DNA from: Flavilitoribacter sp020436695
GTDB taxonomy: Bacteria > Bacteroidota > Bacteroidia > Chitinophagales > Saprospiraceae
Length of the DNA stretch: 64,000 nucleotides
Reading direction: 5' to 3'
NCBI GenBank assembly: GCA_041392665.1
Contig: JAWKLQ010000016.1
Span: 62,001 to 126,000, forward strand
Shown here: piece by piece, positions 8,042-17,175 of the stretch
Layout: each line of letters starts with the position of its first letter
Numbering within the stretch: the stretch's first letter is position 1
Notes under the pieces: model-generated
What the model was told of the DNA's origin: nothing
Databases searched by the model: none
What the model saw: only the letters and a program-made list of their open reading frames with translations
Made by a program: the position numbers and the translations under genes

Positions 8042-10894
8042 ATGAAAACACTCTACTTTTTCCTGGCTCTGTTCCTGACGACATCCCTTGTTGCACAGGA
8101 ATCTGTAATTTTTGGTAAAGTACTTGATGATGCCGGTGCGGCCCTGCCTGGTGCTTACGTAAGCATCAGTCAGCAGGAGACTGAACTGAAAGCCGTCGTC
8201 ACTGATACTGACGGACGCTTCCGTTTGGAGGAAGTACCGGTTGGGACCTACTTGGTCCGGGTAAAATACCTGGGATTTGAAGATATAGAAGAAACGGTGG
8301 ATCTTACCGCAAAACCGGTCTACATGGGGTCCTTAAAAATGACCCAGGCGGCTCTGTCGCTCGATGAAGTGAAAGTGGTAGGAGAAGTATTACCGGCCAT
8401 TCAAAAAGGGGATACCACAGAATTTAATGCCGGAGCCTATAAAACACTGAAAGACGCCAGTGCCGAGGATCTGCTCTCCAAAATGCCGACCATGGTGATC
8501 CAGAACGGTAAAGTCCAGGCCCAGGGGGAAGATGTGAAAGAGGTGCTGGTGGACGGACGCCCGTTTTTTGGGAACGACCCTACGGCTGCCTTGCGCAATT
8601 TACCGGCAGAGGTGATCGAAAAGATACAAGTGTTCGATCAGCAGAGTGATCAGTCGCAGTTTACCGGGTTTAATGATGGAAATACCAGCAAGACCATCAA
8701 TATCGTAACCCGCTCCGGAATGAACAACGGACAGTTCGGTAAGGTCTACGGTGGCTATGGCTATGAAGATAAATATAAGCTGGGATTCAGCGGCAACCTG
8801 TTTGACGGAAATCGCCGTATATCGGTCATCGGCTTGAGCAACAACATTAACGAGCAGAACTTTTCCGCCGAAGACCTGCTTGGGGTACTGGGTTCGGGTG
8901 GACAGCGTGGGCGCGGCGGATTCCGTGGTGGCGGCGGCGGTGGTAATGGTGGCGGCGGTGGTGGTGGTGACTTTCTGGTAGATCAACAGGGGGGAATTGC
9001 CAAAACAAACTCACTGGGCCTGAACTATACGGATATGTGGGGTAAGAAATTCGATATTTCCGGTAGTTATTTCGTCAACAGCAGCAATACGGATGCCGAC
9101 GAAAAGATCAACCGGCAATATTTCGAAAGTAACGGCAGCAATCAGGTCTACGACGAACAAAGTACGAGTAATACGGTCAATACCAATCACCGGCTGAATT
9201 TCCGCATAGAGTATCAGATTGATTCGGTTAACTCCATCATCATGCGTCCGCGCCTGACCCTGCAACAGAACCGGGGTACTTCCGAAACTTTCGGTCAGAC
9301 CCTGCTGTCGGATATGCTGCTCAACCAGACTGACAATTACTACAACTCGGATCTTACCGGCCTGAATTTCAACAATAACCTTCTGTTCCGGCACCGTTTT
9401 GCCAAGCCTCGCCGTACCATGTCTGTGAATGTATCCGGTGGTTATGCACCCAAAAATGGAAATAGTCTGCTGCAGTCGGAAAATCTATACTTTGGTAATG
9501 CTCCCAGTTCTGAAGTACTCAATCAGAAGGCATTACTGGAGACCAACAACTGGAATATCGCTACCAGCCTGAACTATACCGAGCCGGTTGGCCAGAATAG
9601 TATGTTGATGCTGGATTATCGCATTAGCCTGCAGCAGGAAGAATCTGATCGCGAGACCTTTGATTACTCCGATGTCACCGGAGATTACGACGAGATCAAT
9701 GAACCATTGACCAATATTTTTTCCAACGATTACATCACCAATAGTTTGGGTGGCGGTTATAACTTCCGCAAGGGACGTGATTTTATGGTGATGGCCCGGG
9801 CTAATGTCCAGTGGGCCAGCCTGGTAAATGAAGAGACCTTCCCGGATAATTTCAATTTCAAACAAACCTATACCAATATATTGCCTTTTGTGATGTTGCG
9901 GTACGGTTCACGGCAAACATCCAACGTCAGCCTGTTTTACCGCACCAGTACGCAGTTGCCCTCCGTTGATCAGTTGCAAAATGTAGTGGACAACACCAAC
10001 CCGCTGCAACTGACTATTGGTAATCCCAACTTGCGGCAGGCCTATCAGCATAATGTATCCCTGCGTTATTCCAAAACGTCAACCGGTTCCTCCAGCGTAT
10101 TCTATGCCTATGTGAGCGGGGGATTTACGGAGAACTATATTGCTAAAAGCACCTATCTGGCCGATAGCGATGATCCTATATTTGCCGACCTGGATGTTCA
10201 GCCGGGGGCGCAGCTTACCCAGCCTACCAACCTGGACGGATACTGGAATATGCGGGCTTTCATTACCTATGGTTTGCCGGTGAAATTCCTGAAGTCGAAT
10301 CTGAACTTAAACCTGTCTACATCCTATTCTTCCGTACCCGGCCTGATCAATGAAGAGCGCAATACTTCCGATACCCGTTCGGTGGGCGTTGGGCTCGTAC
10401 TGGCCAGCAACGTGAGTGAAAAACTGGATTTTACCCTTTCCCTGCGGCCTTCTTTCAACCGGACCACCAACAGCCTGCAGTCTGGGGTGGATAATTCCTA
10501 TTACAGCCAGAATTCCGGCTTTCAGTTGGGCTGGGTATTCGGTAAGGATTTTGTATTGCGTACCAATATTGCTCATCAGTTCTATAATGGCCTTTCCGAA
10601 GGATTTGATCAGAACTACTGGCTCTGGGGTGGCAGTCTCGGTAAAAAGATCTTCAAAAATCGTCTGGGAGAGATCTCCCTGTCAATGTTTGATATCCTGG
10701 GACAGAACCAGAGTATTCAGCGCAACGTCACTGAGATCTATCTGGAAGATGTACAAACCCAGGTATTACAACGATATGTAATGCTCAATCTTACCTACCA
10801 ATTCCGTAACTGGAGCACCGGCCGCCAAAGCCAGCAACGGCAGCAACGCCGCGACTTTAGGGACGGACCGCCGCCTTTCGGCCGCTTTGATTAA
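8042..10894 (+). CDS. Outer-membrane beta-barrel, TonB-receptor-like with N-terminal CarboxypepD_reg domain
   Basis: 950 residues from MKTLYFFLALFLTTSLVAQ, a clean signal peptide; an upstream in-frame codon at 7967 would place the word palindrome inside the protein and is rejected. Domains: a carboxypeptidase-regulatory/Ig-like domain (about 22-105, FGKVLDDAGAALPGAYVSI), a plug-like domain (KMPTMVIQNGKVQ, VLVDGRPFFGNDP), then a long barrel with many aromatic-ended strands. A glycine run (RGGFRGGGGGGNGGGG near residue 295) probably lies in an extracellular loop. It is of the family often labelled outer membrane beta-barrel or TonB-dependent receptor. The ligand is not inferable. It follows the sigma/anti-sigma/Spy-like genes. 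Confidence 0.85.
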   Translation: MKTLYFFLALFLTTSLVAQESVIFGKVLDDAGAALPGAYVSISQQETELKAVVTDTDGRFRLEEVPVGTYLVRVKYLGFEDIEETVDLTAKPVYMGSLKMTQAALSLDEVKVVGEVLPAIQKGDTTEFNAGAYKTLKDASAEDLLSKMPTMVIQNGKVQAQGEDVKEVLVDGRPFFGNDPTAALRNLPAEVIEKIQVFDQQSDQSQFTGFNDGNTSKTINIVTRSGMNNGQFGKVYGGYGYEDKYKLGFSGNLFDGNRRISVIGLSNNINEQNFSAEDLLGVLGSGGQRGRGGFRGGGGGGNGGGGGGGDFLVDQQGGIAKTNSLGLNYTDMWGKKFDISGSYFVNSSNTDADEKINRQYFESNGSNQVYDEQSTSNTVNTNHRLNFRIEYQIDSVNSIIMRPRLTLQQNRGTSETFGQTLLSDMLLNQTDNYYNSDLTGLNFNNNLLFRHRFAKPRRTMSVNVSGGYAPKNGNSLLQSENLYFGNAPSSEVLNQKALLETNNWNIATSLNYTEPVGQNSMLMLDYRISLQQEESDRETFDYSDVTGDYDEINEPLTNIFSNDYITNSLGGGYNFRKGRDFMVMARANVQWASLVNEETFPDNFNFKQTYTNILPFVMLRYGSRQTSNVSLFYRTSTQLPSVDQLQNVVDNTNPLQLTIGNPNLRQAYQHNVSLRYSKTSTGSSSVFYAYVSGGFTENYIAKSTYLADSDDPIFADLDVQPGAQLTQPTNLDGYWNMRAFITYGLPVKFLKSNLNLNLSTSYSSVPGLINEERNTSDTRSVGVGLVLASNVSEKLDFTLSLRPSFNRTTNSLQSGVDNSYYSQNSGFQLGWVFGKDFVLRTNIAHQFYNGLSEGFDQNYWLWGGSLGKKIFKNRLGEISLSMFDILGQNQSIQRNVTEIYLEDVQTQVLQRYVMLNLTYQFRNWSTGRQSQQRQQRRDFRDGPPPFGRFD

Positions 10895-10936
10895 AAGACG
10901 TTTTCTACAATACGGTAACATATAATTGGAAGTAGT

Positions 10937-10975
10937 GATTGGGTATCGGAGCCGATGTCGGCCCGGTACCCAATC
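10937..10975 (+). terminator. Hairpin after the beta-barrel gene
   Basis: GATTGGGTATCGG (10937-10949) pairs with CCGGTACCCAATC (10963-10975) with one wobble pair, 13-base loop. It lies 42 bp after the stop at 10894. The following bases (GCTATTTACG) are only weakly T-rich, so termination is probable rather than certain. Confidence 0.5.
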
Positions 10976-11021
10976 GCTATTTACGCATCGTTAAACATAA
11001 ACAGCAAGCTGAATTAATTCT

Positions 11022-11029
11022 TATCTTTG
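11022..11029 (+). promoter_or_regulatory. -7 box TATCTTTG before the GNAT gene
   Basis: Matches the Bacteroidota TAnnTTTG -7 consensus, 21 bases before the ATG at 11051. No TTG was found at the ideal 19-base spacing, so only half of the promoter is supported. Confidence 0.4.
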
Positions 11030-11050
11030 GCCCTTCGTATAAAGTGATGT

Positions 11051-11500
11051 ATGTCAGAATTCACTGTACAAAATATCAGGGTTGAAGAAGCCGACATTCT
11101 CACCTGCGTTCACCTTTCGCGGGAGATCCCCGAATTCGTGGGGCCGCCGGAAGAAGAGGAATATCGCCGTCGGCTTGAAGGGGTTCCGCATCTGATCCTG
11201 GTCGCTTATTTCGGTAAACGCCCCATCGGTTTTAAGGTCGGATACCAACGGGAAGCATACTTTTATTCCTGGATGGGAGGTGTGTTGCCCGACTTTCGTC
11301 GCTTGCGTATCGCCGAAAAACTGGCAAAAAGACAGGAAGACTGGGCCCGGGTACAGGGATACGACAGCATCACCTTCAAAACACGGAATCAACACAAGGC
11401 CATGTTGATCTTTGCCTTGAAAAATGGTTTTGATATTATCGGCTTTCGCGAAAAGGAGTCAGTTACAACCAACCGCATCCTGTTGCGCAAAGCTCTTTAA
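11051..11500 (+). CDS. GNAT family N-acetyltransferase
   Basis: 149 residues, near the normal GNAT length. The beta4-alpha3 acetyl-CoA site region is visible as YSWMGGVLPDFRRLRIAEKLAKRQEDWARVQG (about residues 75-106), where R-x-x-x-[IL]-A-x-x-L replaces the usual Q/RxxGxG/A signature. The N-terminal FTVQNIRVEEADILTCVHL and C-terminal YDSITFKTRNQHKAMLIFALKNGFDIIGF fit the fold (the last is the typical strand-helix-strand with a neighbour-aligned asparagine). Substrate unknown. Confidence 0.8.
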   Translation: MSEFTVQNIRVEEADILTCVHLSREIPEFVGPPEEEEYRRRLEGVPHLILVAYFGKRPIGFKVGYQREAYFYSWMGGVLPDFRRLRIAEKLAKRQEDWARVQGYDSITFKTRNQHKAMLIFALKNGFDIIGFREKESVTTNRILLRKAL

Positions 11501-11501
11501 C

Positions 11502-11525
11502 TGACGGAGAATAAATTGTTCCGTC
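11502..11525. repeat. Collapsed remnant of the TGACGGA/TCCGTCA element
   Basis: TGACGGAGAATAAAT, the left end of the element seen at 5989 and 19312, runs after one or two bases into TTCCGTC, the right end, followed by TAATCACTAAG (compare AACTAATAAG after copy 2). It looks like an internal deletion that kept only both ends. Confidence 0.55.
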
Positions 11526-11545
11526 TAATCACTAAGGTAAAAAAG

Positions 11546-12418
11546 ATGATGACGAGACTAACCTGCTTAGTTATTTTACTGTTTTGCGCTACCTGGTTAC
11601 CGGCCCAGAAACTCTCAGGAGGCTTTAAGTCCGGGCTCAATTTTTCCACTTTCCGCGGGCCTTCCGAAATGAATGCCGAAGGGGAAGCACTGGAACAGTT
11701 TAAAACCAATACCGGTTTTCACATCGGCGCGGCTTTCCGGCTGTCCTTTTCAGATTATTTCGGCCTGCGTGCCGAATTGCTGTATTCCCAGAAGGGAGTG
11801 GATTATACCTACGAAGGCCAATCTTACTGGACCTTTGTCAATACGTCTACTCCGCAGTACACCGTTGGGAATCGCGTAACGATCATCAGTATCAACAATA
11901 GCTATATAGATCTGCCGTTGATGGCTTATGTCCGGCTGGGACGTCTGGAATTATCCGGTGGGATTAATGCCAGTGTCCTTTTAGGTTCCATTGGTACAGG
12001 TGATCTGACCTACAGCGGCACTACTCAGGGGGGCGTTAGCCTGGATCCCTTTACCCTGGCACTGGACTTTAACTATTTCCGGGATCGCTATCAGGGGTAT
12101 AATACCTATGAGAACCACGTTTTTCCGGTGGGGAATTCACAATTGGAGGTGCCCAAGAATATCGGAGCCTATTACGAAGGTGCGGATAATGGGGAAGACC
12201 TTTTCAAGCGGACAGATTTCGGTCTGAATGCCGGTATATCTTTTTATCTGAATAAAGGCTTATATCTTGGTTTCCGGGCCAATTTTGGTCTGACGGATGT
12301 CACAAATACGCAACAGGATATTTCGCGTTTCCGGCTGGATGCAAATAACGGCTACATTTTCCGCGATGATGTGGATAAAAATCTCTCGTTCCAGACTTCG
12401 ATCGGATTCAGCCTTTAA
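11546..12418 (+). CDS. Outer-membrane porin-like beta-barrel (PorT/OMP_b-brl family)
   Basis: 291 residues from MMTRLTCLVILLFCATWLPAQ, a signal peptide; a TTG 30 bp upstream lies in the collapsed repeat and is not used. The mature protein begins KLSGGFKSGLNFSTFRG, a strong match to the opening strand of Bacteroidota porin-family proteins, and has FGLRAELLYSQKGVDYTYEG and DLPLMAYVRLGRLELSGGI further in, ending in a final aromatic-type strand (LSFQTSIGFSL). Likely an 8- to 12-stranded barrel of unknown cargo. Monocistronic or downstream of the GNAT gene with a 45-bp gap. Confidence 0.8.
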   Translation: MMTRLTCLVILLFCATWLPAQKLSGGFKSGLNFSTFRGPSEMNAEGEALEQFKTNTGFHIGAAFRLSFSDYFGLRAELLYSQKGVDYTYEGQSYWTFVNTSTPQYTVGNRVTIISINNSYIDLPLMAYVRLGRLELSGGINASVLLGSIGTGDLTYSGTTQGGVSLDPFTLALDFNYFRDRYQGYNTYENHVFPVGNSQLEVPKNIGAYYEGADNGEDLFKRTDFGLNAGISFYLNKGLYLGFRANFGLTDVTNTQQDISRFRLDANNGYIFRDDVDKNLSFQTSIGFSL

Positions 12419-12423
12419 TGCAG

Positions 12424-12602
12424 AAGTGAGGAGTGAGAGGTGAGGAGTGCGTTTCACCACTTCGATAGAATGCTTCGGCCTGGATTAAATAAGAAAAAGT
12501 TCGATGAGCGAGTAAGGTAGATAAATGATCGTATTAGCAGCAGATCTAATTGGATCTTTCTGCAGCCTTTCACTCACTCCTCATTGCCCGCTACCCACCT
12601 CT
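12424..12602. repeat. 7-bp-word palindrome downstream of the porin-like gene
   Basis: Left arm of four 7-base words (AAGTGAG, GAGTGAG, AGGTGAG, GAGTGCG) at 12424-12451. Right arm of complementary wording (CACTCACTCCTCATTGCCC then ACCCACCTCT) at about 12571-12602. About 120 bases lie between the arms. Same architecture as the octamer arrays but with 7-base words. Confidence 0.6.
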
Positions 12603-12798
12603 GAAATTGTGTGCGCACCCGGTTTTTACGGGAAAACACACTTTTCGAGGAAAAATTGGCCACAAAAGCGGGAAAAAATTAGGTCACTTTAGCAATAATT
12701 TATTTATTTGCGTCAGATATTTGTAATACGACAACGATCGGCTTCGGCCGCAAAGATATTTAACTTTAGTTTTCATTTGGTTTTTTGGGGTTATACAA

Positions 12799-12831
12799 GA
12801 GGCAATCACCAACGTGATTGCCTCCTTTTTT
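12799..12831 (+). terminator. Strong intrinsic terminator, plus strand
   Basis: GAGGCAATCAC (12799-12809), loop CAAC, GTGATTGCCTC (12814-12824), then C and a run of Ts. The nearest plus-strand stop is 380 bp upstream (12418), so it ends either a very long 3' leader of the porin gene or an unrecognised short transcript starting after 12600. On the minus strand it lies 2 bp past the end of the M20 gene but lacks a T-run in that direction. The rest of 12603-12798 is AT-rich with no gene seen. Confidence 0.8.
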
Positions 12832-12832
12832 C

Positions 12833-14317
12833 CTACCTGGTTGCATTAGATATTAATTGCCGATAGAATCGGATCGCCTGTTCATAATTCCCTACACTGA
12901 TCCGCTCATCAATGCCGTGTAGCCTTTTCAGATCGGCCTGTGTCAGATACAATGGCTGAAAGCGATAGATCTGATCACTGACGATCTGATAGTGCCGGCT
13001 GTCCGTAGCCGCAATGACCAGTGCCGGAGCAACCACTGCTTCCGGAAAGATCTGCCGAATGGATTTCTCGATCACGCGAAAGCCGAAGGTATCCGTCCCG
13101 GAAACGGGAGAAGGCTCCTGGTGGGAATCATCTGCCGAGGGGCTGACCTGAACACGCTCGTCGTCAATTACTTCGCGCACATATTCCGTTACCGAGGCGG
13201 TGGTTTCACCGGGCAGAATACGAAAATTGATCTTGGCCCCGGCCTGTGTAGGTAATACATTAGCCTTTACCCCGCCCTGGATGATGGTAGGGGCCGTGGT
13301 GGTACGGATCATGGCGTTGGAAGCGTTGCCGCCGCTGAGCTGCTTGATCAGGAGGGGTTTGGTCAGCCACAGATTAGCAAAGATCACCTTGTACATTGGG
13401 TCCATTTCCGGACCGATGTATTCGAAGAGCCCTCTGGTCGCACCGTCGAGCCGGGCGGGACTAGGTGATTGCTGCAGCAGGTCGATGCCGCGGGCCAGAA
13501 TGCCGATGGCTGTTTCCGGGGGCGGCATGGAAGAGTGACCGCCTTCAGGCAAATCTACCTGCAGGTCGAGTGTGAGATATCCCTTTTCCGCCAGCCCGAT
13601 CATGGCCAGGGGCGGCTGCAGGCCGGCAAGGGCATTCTCCAGTATGAGTTGCCCTTCATCCAGCACGAATTCAAAACGGATACCCTGCTCCTGAAAATAA
13701 CGGGCGATAGTTTGCGCACCGGCTTTGCCCGACACCTCTTCGTCGTGTCCGAATGCCAGATAGATGGTTCGGTTGGGTTGATATCCTTCCTGTAGTAAAT
13801 GTTCAATCGCTTCCAGTATGGCAAAGGCGCTGATCTTATCATCCAGGCTACCTCGTCCCCAGATATATCCGTCGGCAATTTCTCCCGAATAAGGTGGATA
13901 AGTCCACTTGGACATTGCTTCGTCTTCCACCGGTACTACGTCGAGATGCGCCAGCAGAAGTATCGGTTGCATATCCGCCTGGCGACCCGGCCAGCGGAAT
14001 ACCTGACTGAAATCGGTTACGGAAATGCGTTCCAATAGGGAATCCACCAGTGGGAAACGGTTCCGTATCAGCGTATCCAGTTGCCGGAAGGCCAGTGTGT
14101 CTATCCGGCCCGGATAGGAAACGGTTGATAATTGAATGGCCTCGCTGAGTCGATCTGTCGCTTCGGCTGCTATGGCAACCGGTGCTACGGGATCAATCCT
14201 GATCTGCCGGGAAGAAAACCGGATAGTCTGTATCGTTATCACCAGACCTAACAAGATAATGACCATGGCAGTAAAAGCCAGTATCTTTCTAAGGTATCGG
14301 AACCGTGATCTTTTCAT
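12833..14317 (-). CDS. M20 family metallopeptidase (PM20D1/carboxypeptidase S-like)
   Basis: 494 residues with one N-terminal membrane anchor (about residues 12-32). Metal and catalytic motifs: AHLDVVP at 123-129, GRGSLDDK at 154-161 and the catalytic acidic motif GHDEEVSGK at 190-198, followed by a dimerisation domain and a C-terminal ATDSRHY segment. The membrane anchor plus the extended length is characteristic of the PM20D1/carboxypeptidase-S branch, which hydrolyses (or condenses) N-acyl amino acids and small peptides at the periplasmic face. Monocistronic. Confidence 0.9.
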   Translation of the reverse strand: MKRSRFRYLRKILAFTAMVIILLGLVITIQTIRFSSRQIRIDPVAPVAIAAEATDRLSEAIQLSTVSYPGRIDTLAFRQLDTLIRNRFPLVDSLLERISVTDFSQVFRWPGRQADMQPILLLAHLDVVPVEDEAMSKWTYPPYSGEIADGYIWGRGSLDDKISAFAILEAIEHLLQEGYQPNRTIYLAFGHDEEVSGKAGAQTIARYFQEQGIRFEFVLDEGQLILENALAGLQPPLAMIGLAEKGYLTLDLQVDLPEGGHSSMPPPETAIGILARGIDLLQQSPSPARLDGATRGLFEYIGPEMDPMYKVIFANLWLTKPLLIKQLSGGNASNAMIRTTTAPTIIQGGVKANVLPTQAGAKINFRILPGETTASVTEYVREVIDDERVQVSPSADDSHQEPSPVSGTDTFGFRVIEKSIRQIFPEAVVAPALVIAATDSRHYQIVSDQIYRFQPLYLTQADLKRLHGIDERISVGNYEQAIRFYRQLISNATR

Positions 14318-14479
14318 TGGATTTGCTTTAATGTGGAACTACTGCATTACCATACAATCAACAAAAGTGTTAAAATCAAATTTACTAGCGGCTATTTTCT
14401 CTATCTTGCGGCAACTCCTGTACTATGTTCACGTAAAAAACCTCAGCCAAATTGGGCTTCCCAAAAATACTGAAGCTAA

Positions 14480-15132
14480 ATGACAAATCTTGCGCCATAC
14501 TTTGATCATACGGTCTTAAAACCGGATACGACCCGAACACAGATAGAGCAATTGTGTAAAGAAGCTCTGGAATATGGATTCGCTTCTGTGTGCGTGCCTC
14601 CGTTTTTCGTGAAAAGAGCGGTACAATTACTGGACGACAGCCCGGTACATGCTTCCACCGTGATCGGTTTCCCTTTTGGGTATTCTACTACCGCCGCTAA
14701 GGTAGAAGAAATAAAACGTGCTATTGACGAAGGTGCCCAGGAAGTTGATGTGGTGATCAACATCTGCGCCGTCAAATCATCGGACTGGAACTACGTGCGT
14801 CACGATATCGAACGGATGATCGCCGCCACACACCTTAAGGGGAAAGTGATCAAGATCATTTTGGAAACCGGCCTGTTGTCAGAAACAGAGATCCGTAAAC
14901 TGGCGGAGATTCTGTAACGAACCGCGAGCCAGACTACGTAAAAACTTCCACCGGCTTCAGTAATGGTGGAGCGACACCTGAGATCGTCGCCCTGCTGCGT
15001 TCGCTGGTTCACAGGAAAATTAAGGTAAAAGCATCCGGAGGTATTCGCGACCGGGCTACCGCTGAAGCCATGATAGCAGCCGGTGCGGATCGTTTGGGTA
15101 GTTCTTCGAGTGTTGCTATTATCAATGGCTAG
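14480..15132 (+). pseudogene. deoC: Deoxyribose-phosphate aldolase, split by a frameshift
   Basis: The first frame (14480-14917) encodes FDHTVLKPDTT at the start and the familiar EVDVVINICAVKS and VIKIILETGLL segments, then stops after LAEIL. The remaining part is intact two bases out of frame: from about 14915 it reads DYVKTSTGFSNGGATPEIVAL and then KASGGIRDRATAEAMI, ending at TAG 15130-15132. The Schiff-base lysine codon (VKTSTGF) is at 14941 and the second catalytic lysine (KASGGIR) is later, so the first frame alone would have neither. A single missing base near 14912 explains it. Either a real mutation, a sequencing error, or (less likely) recoding; no slippery heptamer is evident. Family role: deoxyribose-5-phosphate to acetaldehyde and glyceraldehyde-3-phosphate. 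Confidence 0.85.
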
Positions 15133-15197
15133 AAGCAGGCAGAATCCGGCGCTCTTTGTCGTCTACCGATACCACGCTGCGTAAGCTGAATTTATAG

Positions 15198-15205
15198 TAT
15201 CTTTG
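15198..15205 (+). promoter_or_regulatory. -7 box TATCTTTG before the SPOR gene
   Basis: TAnnTTTG match 54 bp before the ATG at 15259. No convincing -33 TTG at 19-20 bases upstream. Confidence 0.35.
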
Positions 15206-15258
15206 CGTTTGGTTACCGGGCCGGATATTTTTCCGGTGACTTACTAAATCAAAACGTT

Positions 15259-15669
15259 ATGCGTTCACTGCTTTTTTGGGCCTTCGTCCTGATCGCTGCC
15301 CTGTATTCGGAAAATGTAAAGGCACAAGCCATTCAGTATAAGGAAAACCGGACCATTACGGACATGATGGACCGCTGGGCGGAATTAAACAAGTCCAAAA
15401 ATACCGTCGAAGGCTGGCGTATACAGATCCTGGCGACCAACGACCGGCAAAAACTGGAAAGCGCCCGTCAGACCTTTCAATACCGCTATCCGAATGTGCC
15501 GGTTGACTGGGTACACAATCGCCCGTGGTACCAGTTGCGTGCCGGTGCTTTCAGTACCAAACTGGAAGCTCTTCGGTTGAAGTATATTCTGAGTCAGGAC
15601 TATACCGGTATCTATCCGGTGAAGGATGACAATATTCGTCCTGCAGAGATCATCAATGCGGCATATTAA
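15259..15669 (+). CDS. Small secreted SPOR-domain protein
   Basis: 136 residues. Signal peptide through VKAQ (about residue 23). The core from WRIQILATNDRQKLESARQTF to RPWYQLRAGAFSTKLEALRLKYIL is the SPOR beta-alpha-beta repeat, the fold that binds denuded glycan strands of peptidoglycan at division sites. It lies 20 bp upstream of rodA, so co-expression with cell-wall synthesis is likely. Short for a SPOR protein and without any other domain. Confidence 0.8.
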   Translation: MRSLLFWAFVLIAALYSENVKAQAIQYKENRTITDMMDRWAELNKSKNTVEGWRIQILATNDRQKLESARQTFQYRYPNVPVDWVHNRPWYQLRAGAFSTKLEALRLKYILSQDYTGIYPVKDDNIRPAEIINAAY

Positions 15670-15688
15670 CCTATAAGCAGATTAGCCC

Positions 15689-17164
15689 GTGGCATTCAAG
15701 GATAAGATCCATATCCCATTCTGGCGTAACCTCGATGTGGTTACCTTCTGCATCTGTATGGGGCTTGCCTTCATCGGCTGGTTGCTCGTATACCGGGTAG
15801 GCGGTGGCGAAGAGGACGTAGAGCAGGCCGGTAGCTTTCTGGCTACTTCTGCCGGTAAGCAGACGATGTGGATGATCCTGGCCATGGCGTTATTTTGGCT
15901 GACCATGCTGTTTGATCCCAAATTCTGGGAGACCTTCGCCTATGGTTTTTACGCAGCAGCGATGGTGGGCCTGATCGCAGTGCTTTTTCTGGGGAGTAAT
16001 ATAAAGGGCGCTACTTCCTGGTTTTCCTTTGGAGGGATGACTTTTCAGCCTTCTGAAGTAGCCAAATTCGCTACCTGTCTGGCAGTATCGGCATTTCTGG
16101 GCCGGTTTAATACCAACCTGGAGCATTTTCGCTCACAGACCGTGGCATTTGGTCTTATCTTGCTGCCGATTCTGTTGATCATTTTACAGCCCGATCCGGG
16201 CTCAGCGCTGGTATTCTTTTCCTTTCTGGTGGTATTCTACCGACAGGGCCTGTCACCCACTCTCTATCTGATCGGTGCATTTATCCTGGTCAACCTCATT
16301 GCCGGATTCGTATTTGATACGCAGTACATCAGTCTCGGCCTATTGTTGCTGGGCTTATTGATCCTGGGATACAATGCGACCCGGAACAACAAAAGTATGG
16401 GCCGATATACCAAGAGGCAGAACTGGGCTCTGGGGCTGGCCGGCATTGCTGTGGGGGGGCTGGCTTACTGGCAATATGAACTGCCTGCCGACTTTGGTCC
16501 GCTGCTGGCCGGTGCTGCTCTTTTTGCCGGATTGGGGATCTACATGTGGATGAGAGAAAAGCAGGGTAAGCTGTTCCGTCTGCTCACGTTTGCCGTACTG
16601 TTTGGAACGGGAATAGCCTTTATGGCCCACTATACGATCAATAATGTGCTGAAACCACACCAACAGGCCCGGATCAAATTGTGGCTTACACCGGAAGAAT
16701 GTGATCCGCATGGCCCCCGCTACAACTTGGAGCAATCCAAACTGGCGATCAGTTCCGGAGGCTGGGACGGAAAGGGCCTGTTTAAAGGTACCATGACCCG
16801 TCTGGATTATGTGCCCGAACAAACGACCGACTTTATTTTCAGTACGGTGGGAGAGGAGCAGGGCTTCATTGGAAGTGTAAGTATTATTGTCTTATATCTG
16901 GTGCTGTTGTTTCGCCTGACGGCTATAGCCGAACGGCAGCGTACCACTTTTGCCCGCAGTTATGCTTACTGCGTGGCCGGTATCTTCTTTATCCACTTTT
17001 TTATCAATATTGGAATGACCATGGGGCTGATGCCGATCATCGGCATTCCACTTCCCTTCATCAGTAAGGGAGGTTCTTCTCTATTGGGTTTTACCATTAT
17101 GATCGCTGTTTTGCTTCGCCTGGATAGTACGCGGAAGCGCGACCTCGGGAATCTTGCAGCTTAG
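15689..17164 (+). CDS. rodA: FtsW/RodA/SpoVE family peptidoglycan glycosyltransferase
   Basis: 491 residues with about ten membrane segments; GTG start. The SEDS-family features are visible: WLTMLFDPKFWETFAYG early, PSEVAKFATCLAVSAF and ILLPILLIILQPDPGSALVF in the middle, and FIFSTVGEEQGFIGS plus PFISKGGSSLLGF near the end. Works with a class B penicillin-binding protein in wall elongation. The extra segment between about residues 225 and 300 is longer than in enterobacterial RodA. Tgt starts 11 bp downstream, so these form a rodA-tgt unit. Confidence 0.92.
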   Translation: MAFKDKIHIPFWRNLDVVTFCICMGLAFIGWLLVYRVGGGEEDVEQAGSFLATSAGKQTMWMILAMALFWLTMLFDPKFWETFAYGFYAAAMVGLIAVLFLGSNIKGATSWFSFGGMTFQPSEVAKFATCLAVSAFLGRFNTNLEHFRSQTVAFGLILLPILLIILQPDPGSALVFFSFLVVFYRQGLSPTLYLIGAFILVNLIAGFVFDTQYISLGLLLLGLLILGYNATRNNKSMGRYTKRQNWALGLAGIAVGGLAYWQYELPADFGPLLAGAALFAGLGIYMWMREKQGKLFRLLTFAVLFGTGIAFMAHYTINNVLKPHQQARIKLWLTPEECDPHGPRYNLEQSKLAISSGGWDGKGLFKGTMTRLDYVPEQTTDFIFSTVGEEQGFIGSVSIIVLYLVLLFRLTAIAERQRTTFARSYAYCVAGIFFIHFFINIGMTMGLMPIIGIPLPFISKGGSSLLGFTIMIAVLLRLDSTRKRDLGNLAA

Positions 17165-17175
17165 ACTTTCTTCCA

